A stretch of DNA of 36,055 nt from Deltaproteobacteria bacterium (GTDB lineage Bacteria > Myxococcota > B64-G9), in contig JAUVBB010000010.1 of assembly GCA_030591445.1 (NCBI GenBank), positions 1 through 36,055 on the forward strand. The letters are read 5' to 3'. Both the position numbers and the translations under genes were made by a program. Below the pieces are notes generated by a model. It saw only the letters and a list, made by a program, of their open reading frames with translations. It did not search any database and was not told where the DNA came from. This document shows, in pieces, positions 8,501-15,045 of the stretch. The number at the start of each line of letters is the position of its first letter. The first letter of the stretch is position 1.

Positions 8501-8969
8501 GCTCGGGCTCCGTTTGACACTGAACCTCGGTTCCCAAAAACTGCCCATCACCACAGCAAGGACCGGCGCTACATTCGGTACCCAGGCAGGCACCCTGGGC
8601 ACAACCTTGCTCGCAGTCGACCGTTTGGCTGGCATACTCGCAGCCCGCGGCAGTGCAGGTCCCCGGTGATTCGTACACCAGCAAAGTGTCATCATCCTGG
8701 CAGGTATCGGCCGGCGGATCCTCACACACTACATCTTGGCAAGAGAAAGGGCTGCAAGCGGCTTCGGCGCAACCATACTCACACTCGGTCTCCTGACTTT
8801 GGTAGGAGCAATTTCCCTTCGAGCAGGTCCCGGTCGAGTTGTATTCGGTCAAAGTATCGACATCCAGGCAAACATCTGCCGGCGGCGAATCGCACTTAAC
8901 TCCTTTACAAGGATCACAGGCAGCAACCATCAAAGCCAATCCAGCCAAGAACCATCCCAGCCATTTCAT
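2520..8969 (-). CDS. Teneurin-like RHS/YD-repeat lipoprotein with C-terminal toxin domain
   Basis: 2,149 residues. The start at 8969 was chosen because GGGAGGA precedes it and it gives a lipoprotein signal with lipobox VAAC (Cys18). Order: Cys-rich repeats (18-230); TTR/carboxypeptidase-regulatory domain (282-365, TRDDGVFDMAVNGG); a bacterial RHS-type insert (about 375-570); an FN-plug-like region (about 610-800, with TWDGLDAYGRRLQG and LGAWSLDVVH); NHL propeller units (about 804-1130, repeated VAG...DGDGG...IRKI); a long run of YD repeats (G.L...YDA.GN); an RHS core ending GRWTTKDPI...NLYGYVLGDPVNAFDLDG; and a variable tail (2026-2149). The YD shell of RHS proteins encloses a C-terminal toxin. 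The module order and several motifs match animal teneurin ectodomains, which are thought to derive from bacterial proteins of this class. Two small genes follow as candidate immunity genes. Confidence 0.93.
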   Translation of the reverse strand: MKWLGWFLAGLALMVAACDPCKGVKCDSPPADVCLDVDTLTEYNSTGTCSKGNCSYQSQETECEYGCAEAACSPFSCQDVVCEDPPADTCQDDDTLLVYESPGTCTAAGCEYASQTVDCEQGCAQGACLGTECSAGPCCGDGQFLGTEVQCQTEPEQEEQGCADSTCGADIVSRAQHRYCNGLSAQCLDDNLKWGEWVLSQECGADALCVITVDEISCQVCGFGCADGACASEFPVDPSDTAPDLDGTGSDSFADSNDFIYTDDDPIQTGVADGTIDAERMAIIRGRVSDRDGLAIAGVIITILDHPEYGQTMTRDDGVFDMAVNGGVALTVEYQEESYLPMQRKVHVPVRDFVWLPDVVMILLDPYLTEIDLTNPAAVQVARGSLVTDEDGSRQATALFFAGTEAMMELPDDSSQQLFTIGVRATEYTVGENGPAAMPGELPPSSAYTYALEYSVDEALAQAAVAVRFNQPVIHYLENFLGFPVGSGVPSGFYDKQMGQWIAADNGRVIEILSEQDGMAKIDTYGNGMPDTGVGFTVSDAERAELATLYEPGQTLWRVPISHFTPWDLNWPFGPPLDAIDPRPNPPAGRDIEEELCEVFGSIIECQNQVLGQRLPITGTPYSLNYRSNRVAGRVEAYTLNIHLTGDSIPASMVAIELEVEVAGAIFQMEFVPAPNLDYSFTWDGLDAYGRRLQGKQRANVRIGYVYPGVYYQVARDLNNSFARVRGGSGGASAVVTNTSARQVTIWSSWVVPIGAWIDPAKILGAWSLDVVHRYDAYAHELHWGGGGQRSSQSIPAVVRTVFDAQGYPDDNVQDLRDLEMDVDGNVYILQTYQSCVRKIDSDGVLSTVAGVCSQSGYDGDGGPADAALLDQPTGFVLSDQGNMFIADSENHCIRKIDAAGIITTFAGVARSYGSFGGDGGLAVDASLSQPIDIDLAPDGSLYIADSGNGRIRRVGPDGLIDTVAGYGGTDCAKPDGTLAIDFGLCNIADVVVGRDGSIFVGDFASVYKIGVDGIITRVAGGGALPYGEVDGHPARDVKLNRISSIALDPEGALYIVGDDCKVRKVGHDGRIMTVAGYEKQAGNECGYNGDELPATMTQLQSTFDIFIDHEGSLFILEALNKSVREVVASLPGFSTGEIAIASTSGAHLFSFDATGRHQSTRDARTGTSLIEFGYTSDNLLSTVTNLAGLVTSIGRDATGNPEFIEGPYGQRTVLGRDANGYLNSIENPAGEVYTFSYADDGLMLSMTDPKGNVHDFQYDSRGNLTRDENPAGGIQTFTHSDTDTGYQVERSTALGRSTTYTVEKSADGTKVLTNTFPGGQINELAEKSDASKAYSFADGTQVSTQEGPDPRWGMSAPVTSQSTVTTPQGRNLSLSTARSTVLSDPDNSLSLTSETITSDINGRVFTSVYESATRKQTFTSPEGRVSQAEFDEHSRLTGLQAGTLDSVRFAYDADGRISSIAEGEGAQSRVHSVTYDSDGQVATISDPLLRTVTFTYDQAGRVLSQTMPDGRVVGMTYDANGNITTITPPGRPAHAFAYDAIDRTEDYIPPDIGAGSNLTHYDYNLDNQLEMITRPDGKTIEPAYNSDGRLSSVTIPRGTVDLSYHASTGQIATVTAPDGGMLALTWDGPLLETSNWTGSVAGNVSRSYDNNLRLDSLTVGAMASTAYTYDNDGLLTQAGDLTLTRDSANGLLAATTLGNITTSNIYSVFGEVLSSMFQFSASSIFNVSYQRDLLGRITEKTETIEATTTVFQYDYDQAGRLHEVRRDGTTISLYDYDDNSNRVAFTDENSDITNATYDAQDRMLTYGDASYTYTPNGELATKTDNAETTTYTYDVLGNLTQVSLPDGTEIAYLIDGNNRRIGKKIDGTLVQGFLYQDQLNPVAELDGTGDIVSLFVYGSRANVPDYMLSKKGDGNTWITYRIVIDYLGSPRMVVDTTTGTTIQQLAYSEFGEVLQDTNSSFQPFGFGGGIYDHDIAMTRFGARDYVQKIGRWTTKDPILFDGFDTNLYGYVLGDPVNAFDLDGNRISICWTLTHASVKITSSQGLGLSGQWGFAPAGGILEGLYGTFFGAVKGRVASENFNMMCFETYADDAMDILVWARIHASKENPPSYIGTLYNCIDWALDMVRGPTELSNWEQQKRFTNMPLGR
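2523..2894 (-). other. Variable C-terminal toxin domain of the RHS protein
   Basis: This covers the 124 residues after the conserved DLDGN end of the RHS core. The domain has an early His in THASVKI (about residue 2035), then QWGFAPAGG, and about 80 residues later LYNCIDWALDMV (Cys about 2119). An early His plus a late NC..WA motif is the circularly permuted layout of papain-like/NlpC-P60/LRAT-type folds, seen in other RHS tips with H.....GF.P and NC.DWA motifs. A peptidase, amidase or acyltransferase activity is therefore suggested by inference. The DNA becomes AT-rich compared with the YD-encoding part, consistent with tip exchange. Confidence 0.5.
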
Positions 8970-8974
8970 GATAT

Positions 8975-8981
8975 TCCTCCC
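8975..8981 (-). promoter_or_regulatory. Ribosome binding site fixing the RHS gene start
   Basis: Read on the minus strand this is GGGAGGA, 5 nt before the ATG at 8969-8967. It supports the lipoprotein start over the in-frame ATG at 9023, which would add 18 residues before the signal peptide and bury the lipobox. Confidence 0.8.
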
Positions 8982-9171
8982 GGATAATGTAAGCATTCCA
9001 TTTGCCATCTTCTTATCAGCCAAGCCATGATACCCAGCGGACTCTTAATGGAAACAATCTAACCGATTTTTTTACCGCGCCCCCGCATGAATCCGTATTG
9101 TGCAAAAGCTTACAGAAAGCTGCAAGGAGTTTTGTAGTGATTTTTGCGACTGGAGCAGATTTGCTTCAGGG

Positions 9172-9297
9172 TCAGTTTTTCTTTTCGCGATCGGTCAGAA
9201 ACATCCAGAAGGGAATAAAGCCAACCAAGAAAATGGCGGCGACGATGTAGCAGGCGCCCTTGGTGGAGGTCAGGAAATCTTGCAGAACGAAGTCCAT
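9172..9297 (-). CDS. hmcD: HmcD-like small membrane subunit
   Basis: A 41-residue protein with one hydrophobic segment (ACYIVAAIFLVGFIPFWMFL) followed by a charged end (TDREKKN). It begins at an ATG 17 bp after the hmcC stop, with GGGAGA upstream, and is the last gene of the Hmc-like operon. HmcD of Desulfovibrio is likewise a very short single-span protein encoded right after HmcC, so size, topology and position all agree. It probably stabilises the membrane part of the complex. It is easily missed because it is so short and sits inside a longer frame overlapping hmcC. Confidence 0.75.
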   Translation of the reverse strand: MDFVLQDFLTSTKGACYIVAAIFLVGFIPFWMFLTDREKKN

Positions 9298-9314
9298 GGT
9301 TCCGTCTCCCGCGG

Positions 9315-10484
9315 CTAGTGTTGGCCGCGCCATTCGGGATGCTCGTTCAAAATGGGCATCCGCTTCACGATCCAGCGAAAAGCCACCACCCCAACGGTGA
9401 TAATGGTGACCGTAATCCAGATCTCCATCCAGGAAGGCATGTAGCGCTCCGCGGATGGCAATTGCCAGTTCAGGGCAAAGATAGACACATTGAGTCGGTT
9501 CAATACGATACCCAGCACCGTGATGACCGCGCCAATGCGTATGGGCAAAGTCTTCTTTTCGCGGTAGCCGATCATGAACAAGAAGCAAGGCAAGACCACG
9601 AAGCCCAAGAGCTCGAAGAGGAACCAATGTCCATAGGGAGAGGCCAGGTAGTGCCACTTGTCTTCCAAGGTGATGCCCATGACCTTGATGGCCAGGTAGA
9701 TGGCCAGGGTCACCGCGCCCGCCTTGCCCAGACCCAGGGTGAGCTTGTCGAAGGTTTTGTGCGAGAGCTCAACCTTGTCACCGAAAACCCGGTGCGACAG
9801 CGCACCTTCAAAAATCACCATCGACAGGCCGGCCGCCACCGCCGAGACAAAGAAGTGCACCGGCATATAGGGCGAGTACCATAAGGGATGCAGCTTGGTG
9901 GGCGTAATCAAAAACATGGCGCCCAGGGTCGACTGGTGCATGGTCGAGAGAATAAGACCCAAAATGGTCAAGGCAATGGTCATCTTCCCCACCAGCTTGC
10001 GCAAGCGCTTCCACCCCAACCACTCGAAAGCGGCCGGCGTAAACTCGATAAACAGGGTCGAGAGATACAAGGCCACACAGAGGGCAATCTCGAACAGCAT
10101 GGAGGTAGGGCCGGGAGAGACCACAAAGGGATAGGGCAAACGATACCAACGACCCAAGTCAAACATCAAACCGACTACCACCAGGGCATAGCCCAGAAAA
10201 CCGGTAAGAATGGCCGGTCGTACGATGGGCTGGTATTCCTTCATGCCAAACAGGTACACGGCCGAAGAGATGACAAAACCACCGGCCGCCAGGGCGACGC
10301 CGGTCATGACGTCGAAGCCAATCCACAGGCCCCAGGGCACGGTGTCGGTCAGGTTGGTGGTCGCCGCCAGCCCGTCGATAAAGAATCGTTTAATGGCAAT
10401 CACACCGCCCACGGCCAGAATAATGGCCGCGATGACATTGAAGGGTGTGATCAGCTTATTGCTGGCCGTAGCGGGCTGGCTCAT
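9315..10484 (-). CDS. hmcC: HmcC-like NrfD/PsrC-family integral membrane subunit
   Basis: A 389-residue polytopic membrane protein of the NrfD/PsrC family, with about ten hydrophobic segments. Typical family stretches are TVPWGLWIGFDVMTGVALAAGG, HQSTLGAMF and LNRLNVSIFALNW. In Hmc-type complexes this subunit binds quinone and docks the four-cluster ferredoxin subunit. Its ATG overlaps the hmcB stop by 4 bp (10481-10484) and follows a strong AAGGAGG site. It ends in TAG, showing that TAG is an ordinary stop codon in this genome. It has no fused cytochrome, unlike its paralogue at 20902-22806. Confidence 0.9.
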   Translation of the reverse strand: MSQPATASNKLITPFNVIAAIILAVGGVIAIKRFFIDGLAATTNLTDTVPWGLWIGFDVMTGVALAAGGFVISSAVYLFGMKEYQPIVRPAILTGFLGYALVVVGLMFDLGRWYRLPYPFVVSPGPTSMLFEIALCVALYLSTLFIEFTPAAFEWLGWKRLRKLVGKMTIALTILGLILSTMHQSTLGAMFLITPTKLHPLWYSPYMPVHFFVSAVAAGLSMVIFEGALSHRVFGDKVELSHKTFDKLTLGLGKAGAVTLAIYLAIKVMGITLEDKWHYLASPYGHWFLFELLGFVVLPCFLFMIGYREKKTLPIRIGAVITVLGIVLNRLNVSIFALNWQLPSAERYMPSWMEIWITVTIITVGVVAFRWIVKRMPILNEHPEWRGQH

Positions 10485-11539
10485 GGGGAGTCCTCCTTAC
10501 CGGCTTGTTCGTCTTTGACCTTGGCTTCGGCCAAGGCCTTTTTCACCGCCGCCGCGATGGCTTTTTCTTTGTCCTTGCCAGCCTTGGTAGCGGCATCGGC
10601 CAATTTCTTTTTGGTCTCGTCGCTGGCCTTGGCCAGGGTGTCGGCCACCACCTGCTCCAGTTCGACCTTGGCCAAGCGGTCCTTACGCTTGGAAAAAGCG
10701 TAGAAGCCGGCCAGCAGGCCCGGATAGATGGTGATGACTAGCGGCACCACGGTGAGGTAACTAGAACCGATTTCCGGCAGAGAAGTATGGGTTACGCCCT
10801 CGTGCAAATCGAGTTCGCCAAAAGGCGTACCGCCGATGGTCAGCCAACTGGTGCCGCCAAACTCATGCTCGCCGAAGATATGATTCAGGTAACGTTCGGG
10901 TTGCTTGCGAATGCGCTCGCGGGCGATCTTGATCAGATCGGTACGCTTGCCGTACTTGATAGCGCCCATGGGACAAGCCTCGGCACAACCGGGTTGCTTG
11001 CCCTCTTTGATGCGGGGATAACACATGGTGCAGCGGCGCACCTCGGGAGTATATACGTTGTCGTATTCGTAGGACAAAGCATAATAGGGACAAGCCATGA
11101 CGCAATAGCGGCAGCCCACACATAGCTCGGGGTGATGCAAAACCGGGCCTTCCGGCGTCTTTTCAAAGGCGTTTACAAAGCACACCGCGGCACAACAGGG
11201 CTCGTTGCAATGCATGCACTGGTGCTTGCGATAGACGGCCGGTTGGTCGCCTTGGGCCTTACGGTAGCGATTGACTACCGTATACTCCCGCGGAGAAGTA
11301 CGCCGTTTGGTTTCGAACACTGACTGGTCTGCCAATGGAAGTTCCGCGGCCGGCTGTTCGTTGACCTCTTTGCAGGCCGCCTCACAAGAACGGCAACCCA
11401 CACACAAGCTGGTATCATGCAACAGACCATAGCGATCGGGATAGCCGGGGAAATGCTTGTAGCCGGCAGCTTTGGCGCCCCCGGCGGCTAGCGCGGTGGC
11501 GGCGACGCCCCCCAGGAATCCTCTACGGGAAATGCTCAT
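10481..11539 (-). CDS. hmcB: HmcB-like four-cluster ferredoxin subunit with TAT signal
   Basis: A 352-residue protein. The start at 11539 follows GGAGG and gives an N-terminal twin-arginine signal (SISRRGFLGG), so the protein is exported folded and works on the outer face. Four cysteine groups bind [4Fe-4S] clusters: CVGCRSCEAAC, CMHCNEPCCAAVC, CVGCRYCVMAC, and CTMC...CAEAC. A hydrophobic segment near the C-terminus (VVPLVITIYPGLLAGFYAF) could anchor it beside HmcC. An unusual Lys/Ala-rich helical tail of about 60 residues follows, which I do not associate with HmcB. It should relay electrons between the HmcA haems and the membrane subunits. It overlaps hmcA and hmcC by 4 bp each. Confidence 0.9.
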   Translation of the reverse strand: MSISRRGFLGGVAATALAAGGAKAAGYKHFPGYPDRYGLLHDTSLCVGCRSCEAACKEVNEQPAAELPLADQSVFETKRRTSPREYTVVNRYRKAQGDQPAVYRKHQCMHCNEPCCAAVCFVNAFEKTPEGPVLHHPELCVGCRYCVMACPYYALSYEYDNVYTPEVRRCTMCYPRIKEGKQPGCAEACPMGAIKYGKRTDLIKIARERIRKQPERYLNHIFGEHEFGGTSWLTIGGTPFGELDLHEGVTHTSLPEIGSSYLTVVPLVITIYPGLLAGFYAFSKRKDRLAKVELEQVVADTLAKASDETKKKLADAATKAGKDKEKAIAAAVKKALAEAKVKDEQAGKEDSP

Positions 11540-13041
11540 TTTTCCACCTCCTGAGCCGCCTCGGCGTGGCAATCGGTGCATCCCTGCTGCTTGAGGCCCA
11601 TTTGCTGGTGGCAACCCACACACTGCCGATGGTAGGCGGTGAACAGATCTGGTTGGTCCTTATCGGCGGTGCCTTTGGCATCATGGCAAGCACCACAGGC
11701 CGCCGGCCGTTCTCCCACCGGGCTGTGATGATGGCAGCCGGCGCACAGGGTCTCGGTCTTGCTATGCATGGCAGTAGCCAAGCGACTATCGACCACGTTC
11801 TGGTGCAAGGCGGCCACAATCTTGCGGTGCGGGAACTTGGCTGCCTGGTACTTTTTGGCCAAAGTGCCTATCTCCACCTGGGCGGGAAAATCGTGCGAAT
11901 CCGCGGGCAAATCGGCCAGCATCGTTTGGCTGGCCACCGGTTCGGGCAAGGCCAGTTTCTCGGCGCCTGGCTGCGGCCCGGCATGACATACCAGGCAAGC
12001 CGCTTCGCCTGGCGGCGGAGTCAGCACTTGGTGACAACCCCGACAAGCTTTCTTCGCCGATTCTTGGCTGTGGCAACCCACGCAACTGTGCTCGGAACTC
12101 GCCCGGTGATAGGCTTGCTCCAGGCTCACTCCCCCACCCTCGGCTACCGCTTCGACCTTATGACATTCAGAACAGGCCTTGAGCGTCTGGTGATGGCAAG
12201 TGGAACAATTTTTGGTCAGCGGTTCGTGCAACTCGTGATTGAAAAGCACCACCTTGCTGCTGGCCTCGGGGGCATGGATCCAGGTCAGGGTCGGCTGCTG
12301 TCTTTCCAGCCGCGGCACTTGCTTGAGTTTCTCAATGGCCTGCTGCTTGCCGGCATCGTGACAACCCGCGCATTCGATGGGCCCGGTCTCTTGTTTCTTT
12401 TCGCCGCGGGCTCGGTGACAACTGATACAAGCACGATGAGAGGCGTTGGCCAGCGAGAAATTCTTGCCGTCGTCTTCTTTGCCGTGACAATCGCGGCAGG
12501 CGCTTTCGGCCCCCTTCTTGTGAGCCAGGGTCTTGGTCGCTTCATCGTAGACATGATGGCAAGCACCGCAGTCGTCTACATAATTGCGCTCATGGCGATG
12601 ATGTAAAGAATAGTCAAAGGTCATCTGTTGCCAGGCCGATGGTGCTTCTTCCTGCCCGACATGACATTCGCCGCAAAGCAAGGGCCCGGTCTTTTTCCCG
12701 TCCCGGTCATGCTCCCGGTGACAAGCCATGCACTTTTGATGATAGTGCTCGGTGGCGGCCGTGTGGTCGGCAATGTCTGCCTCACGATGGAACAGCGGCA
12801 CCACCGTGCCTTGCTCATCGATGGGATGACAACTCTTACAAGCGTCTTTTTCACCAGAATCAACGACGACTTTGAGGTGCTGGGCATGGTCGAAGCGAAC
12901 CGGCGCCCGGCGCAAATCACCGGCCAAGCGAAGCTCGATGACGGCTGCACTCTGCGTTGCCGGCTCGGGTGGGGGCGGTCCGTAACACCCGCTCCATAGG
13001 ACCAGCAAGACGGTGCCGGTTATTTGTCTGACCCGGATCAT
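11536..13041 (-). CDS. hmcA: HmcA-like 16-haem high-molecular-weight cytochrome c
   Basis: 501 residues with sixteen CXXCH haem c motifs, the first CKSCH and the last CTDCH, plus many extra His for bis-His ligation. Sixteen haems in about 500 residues is the signature of HmcA of sulfate reducers. The start at 13041 follows GGAGGTGG and overlaps the hmcF stop by 4 bp. It yields a hydrophobic leader ending VLLVLWSGC, which looks like a lipoprotein signal although Trp at -3 is not canonical. The mature protein is periplasmic and would take electrons from soluble cytochromes or hydrogenase/formate dehydrogenase partners and pass them to HmcB. No such dehydrogenase lies in the window. Confidence 0.92.
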   Translation of the reverse strand: MIRVRQITGTVLLVLWSGCYGPPPPEPATQSAAVIELRLAGDLRRAPVRFDHAQHLKVVVDSGEKDACKSCHPIDEQGTVVPLFHREADIADHTAATEHYHQKCMACHREHDRDGKKTGPLLCGECHVGQEEAPSAWQQMTFDYSLHHRHERNYVDDCGACHHVYDEATKTLAHKKGAESACRDCHGKEDDGKNFSLANASHRACISCHRARGEKKQETGPIECAGCHDAGKQQAIEKLKQVPRLERQQPTLTWIHAPEASSKVVLFNHELHEPLTKNCSTCHHQTLKACSECHKVEAVAEGGGVSLEQAYHRASSEHSCVGCHSQESAKKACRGCHQVLTPPPGEAACLVCHAGPQPGAEKLALPEPVASQTMLADLPADSHDFPAQVEIGTLAKKYQAAKFPHRKIVAALHQNVVDSRLATAMHSKTETLCAGCHHHSPVGERPAACGACHDAKGTADKDQPDLFTAYHRQCVGCHQQMGLKQQGCTDCHAEAAQEVEK

Positions 13042-14366
13042 TCCGCCACCTCCTCTCCCTTGTCCATGCACTTGATCAGCATTTCGCTGATAAAGCTCAC
13101 GTGCATGTCCAGGTGGTAGTGGCCAATGATGTCTTCGATGCCACTGTGACAGTTGTGACAGGGGGTAACGATGGTATGGGCGCCAGTGGCGGCAAATTGC
13201 TCGGCTTTGACTCGAATGCTCTTCATGCGCGAGAGTTTCCAGGGCGGTCCGCAGTTGATGATGCCCCCGCCGGCGGCACAGCAATAGTTGTGCTCATAAC
13301 GGGGATCGACATCCCGAAAATCCTCACAGAGCGCGTTCATGAGGTAACGCAGCTTGTGATGTAATCCTCGGCCCCGGACAATATTGCAAGGATCTTGCAC
13401 CGTCACCGGGCCTTCGATTTTGCGGACGATCTTAATGCGTCCCTCTTTGATTAGATCGTAGTAGAACTCGACCGCGTGCACCATCTTGATGGGCGGCCGC
13501 TTCCAGCCCAGCCACTTGGGGCCGTCGTAGACCGCGCCGCGATAGGCATGGCCGCATTCGCCCATGACCACCCGCTTGACCTTGAGGCTCATGGCCCGCT
13601 CCCAGTGCAAGCGCTCGACCCGGCCCATGACCTCGAAGTCGCCCGAATACATGGCCATGTTGGAGTTGTCCCAACCGTCGAGGCTGGGCATGGTCCAGTC
13701 CATGTCGGCTACCTTCATGATGATGGCCATATTGGCCAAAAGCTGGGCCAGGATCTTGGGCTCGGGACCAATGACCGAATACATGATGTCGGCCCCTTCC
13801 TTGTCCAAGGGAATGCGCACGCCCGCCAATTCGTCGGCGGCGTCCTCTTCCTGCCAGATCAAGGTATCGATCCAGTCGTCGGGCTGAACCCACATTTGAT
13901 TCGAGGTCACCGCGTGGCTATTGGTGGTGTCTTGCAGATACTGCGGCACCACCCCTAGCAAACTGCATATGCGGCGCACCACCATAATCAGGTAGGCAAT
14001 ATCGATGCCGAAGGGGCAATACATGCTGCAGCGACGGCAGGCGCCGCATTCGGTAAAGGCAATGCGCGCGCATTTCTTGATGAACTCGGGCTCTACCCGC
14101 CCCTTGCGCTTGACCATCTCCCACAGGGTATCCTTGACCTTGGCCACCGGAGCAAAATCAGGATCTTTGTCCCGGGACAAATAGGTATGGCAACCCTCGG
14201 AGCACAAACCACAGTGCACGCAAGTCTCCAGGTACACTTTCAGTCGCGCGGCGCTTTCTTTCTTTAGTACTCGCAGGATGACTTTTTCGATCCGGTCGAC
14301 GGTCAGCTTCTTGATGGGCTCGTCGATGCCGGCATCTACCACTTGTTGATCTGCTAAATCGGCCAT
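13038..14366 (-). CDS. hmcF: HmcF/DsrK-like iron-sulfur protein with CCG domain
   Basis: 442 residues, no signal peptide, so cytoplasmic. Two [4Fe-4S] motifs lie at C49/52/55/59 (CVHCGLCSEGC) and C107/110/113/117 (CGACRRCSMYC). The C-terminal HdrD-type CCG region has GECGHA (271), DPCN (327), CCAAGGG (362-363) and PCHNC (403, 406). In HdrB/HdrD the CCG cysteines bind the catalytic iron-sulfur site for disulfide chemistry; HmcF, TmcB and DsrK are homologues thought to act on a thiol/disulfide partner such as DsrC. Here the CC pair is followed by AAGGG, where the two paralogues in this window have CCGGGG, a possible functional difference. It starts after AGGAAC, 19 bp downstream of hmcE. Confidence 0.88.
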   Translation of the reverse strand: MADLADQQVVDAGIDEPIKKLTVDRIEKVILRVLKKESAARLKVYLETCVHCGLCSEGCHTYLSRDKDPDFAPVAKVKDTLWEMVKRKGRVEPEFIKKCARIAFTECGACRRCSMYCPFGIDIAYLIMVVRRICSLLGVVPQYLQDTTNSHAVTSNQMWVQPDDWIDTLIWQEEDAADELAGVRIPLDKEGADIMYSVIGPEPKILAQLLANMAIIMKVADMDWTMPSLDGWDNSNMAMYSGDFEVMGRVERLHWERAMSLKVKRVVMGECGHAYRGAVYDGPKWLGWKRPPIKMVHAVEFYYDLIKEGRIKIVRKIEGPVTVQDPCNIVRGRGLHHKLRYLMNALCEDFRDVDPRYEHNYCCAAGGGIINCGPPWKLSRMKSIRVKAEQFAATGAHTIVTPCHNCHSGIEDIIGHYHLDMHVSFISEMLIKCMDKGEEVAE

Positions 14367-14385
14367 GTTCCTCTTTCCTTAAGAA

Positions 14386-15030
14386 TCACCAGTCACGTGC
14401 GTTACGTACGGCGCCAAAATCGCTGCCCATGAATGCGCGGGTAAACACGAACCAAAGCATGTGCGAGAGCCAAGTCAGGGGGATGGCGATCAACCACAAG
14501 GCCCCGGTCACAATATGTAGCACCATGGCCTGGCGGTAGGGCAGCCAATGCAAATGGGCAGCCAACCCGGTCAAGAAGGGAGCCGCCACCAGCAACAACA
14601 GGGCAAAATCCTTCCAGGTACTAACGTTGCGAACCTCGGGCGCGGCCACGCGCCGCAGGGCAAAAAAGACCACGGCAAACACCACGGTAAGCGACATGAC
14701 GTCGGCCAGCCCAGCCGGCAAGCTCCACCAGCTTATTCCCCAGTACTCTTGCCAGAGCACGGCATGTCCCATCACCAGCAGCGGGGTCAGCAGCAGGCAA
14801 ATATGAAAGACATAGGACACCAAAGTCACGACCGGCCGCAAGCGCTGACTGCGGCTAGACAAGGGAATCAGCCAGTGCATCAACGAGCGCAAACCGTACT
14901 TGGCACTCATGACCGGCAGCACTACCTTTTCCCTATCGGCCAGCCGGTACATCAAGATCAGCTTAACCAGGCAGCCAAGCACAAACACGGTCAAGGCGAC
15001 CCAACTGCCAATGCGTATGAGCATCTCCAT
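14386..15030 (-). CDS. hmcE: HmcE/TmcC-like cytochrome b (NarI family)
   Basis: 214 residues with about five membrane spans, NarI/DsrM type. His residues suited to haem b ligation lie in VFHICLL, VMGHAVL, VLHIVTG and LSHMLWF. The subunit would exchange electrons between haem b, menaquinone and the cytoplasmic HmcF, which is encoded next (19 bp gap). It begins 15 bp after the tmcD-like gene. Its closest counterpart in the window is 19350-20060, with which it shares the RSLMHWLIPL / ASLRWLIPV block between spans one and two. Confidence 0.85.
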   Translation of the reverse strand: MEMLIRIGSWVALTVFVLGCLVKLILMYRLADREKVVLPVMSAKYGLRSLMHWLIPLSSRSQRLRPVVTLVSYVFHICLLLTPLLVMGHAVLWQEYWGISWWSLPAGLADVMSLTVVFAVVFFALRRVAAPEVRNVSTWKDFALLLLVAAPFLTGLAAHLHWLPYRQAMVLHIVTGALWLIAIPLTWLSHMLWFVFTRAFMGSDFGAVRNARDW

Positions 15031-15045
15031 TTCTCTCGCCTCCGC

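Noticed and set aside
8970-9023. Upstream ATG at 9023 as the start of the RHS protein
   Set aside because: It would place 18 polar residues before the signal peptide; the ATG at 8969 has a strong ribosome site and gives a correct lipobox.
9024-9171. Additional small gene or terminator between hmcD and the RHS gene
   Set aside because: No frame with a ribosome site, and only a weak 5-bp stem (AGCTT/AAGCT) without a T-run; I see nothing I can support in this gap.
9888-10703. 271-codon plus-strand open frame spanning the hmcC/hmcB junction
   Set aside because: Antisense to two convincing genes and of low-complexity composition (Gln/Gly/His-rich), typical of a shadow frame.
11566-12606. 346-codon plus-strand open frame opposite hmcA
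   Set aside because: It lies entirely antisense to a gene with sixteen CXXCH motifs; its length reflects the codon bias of the true gene, and it has no ribosome site or recognisable domain.
13042-13284. Longer N-terminus for the HmcA-like cytochrome
   Set aside because: That region is the 3' end of hmcF in another frame; the start at 13041 has a ribosome site, an export leader and the same ATGA overlap as its neighbours.
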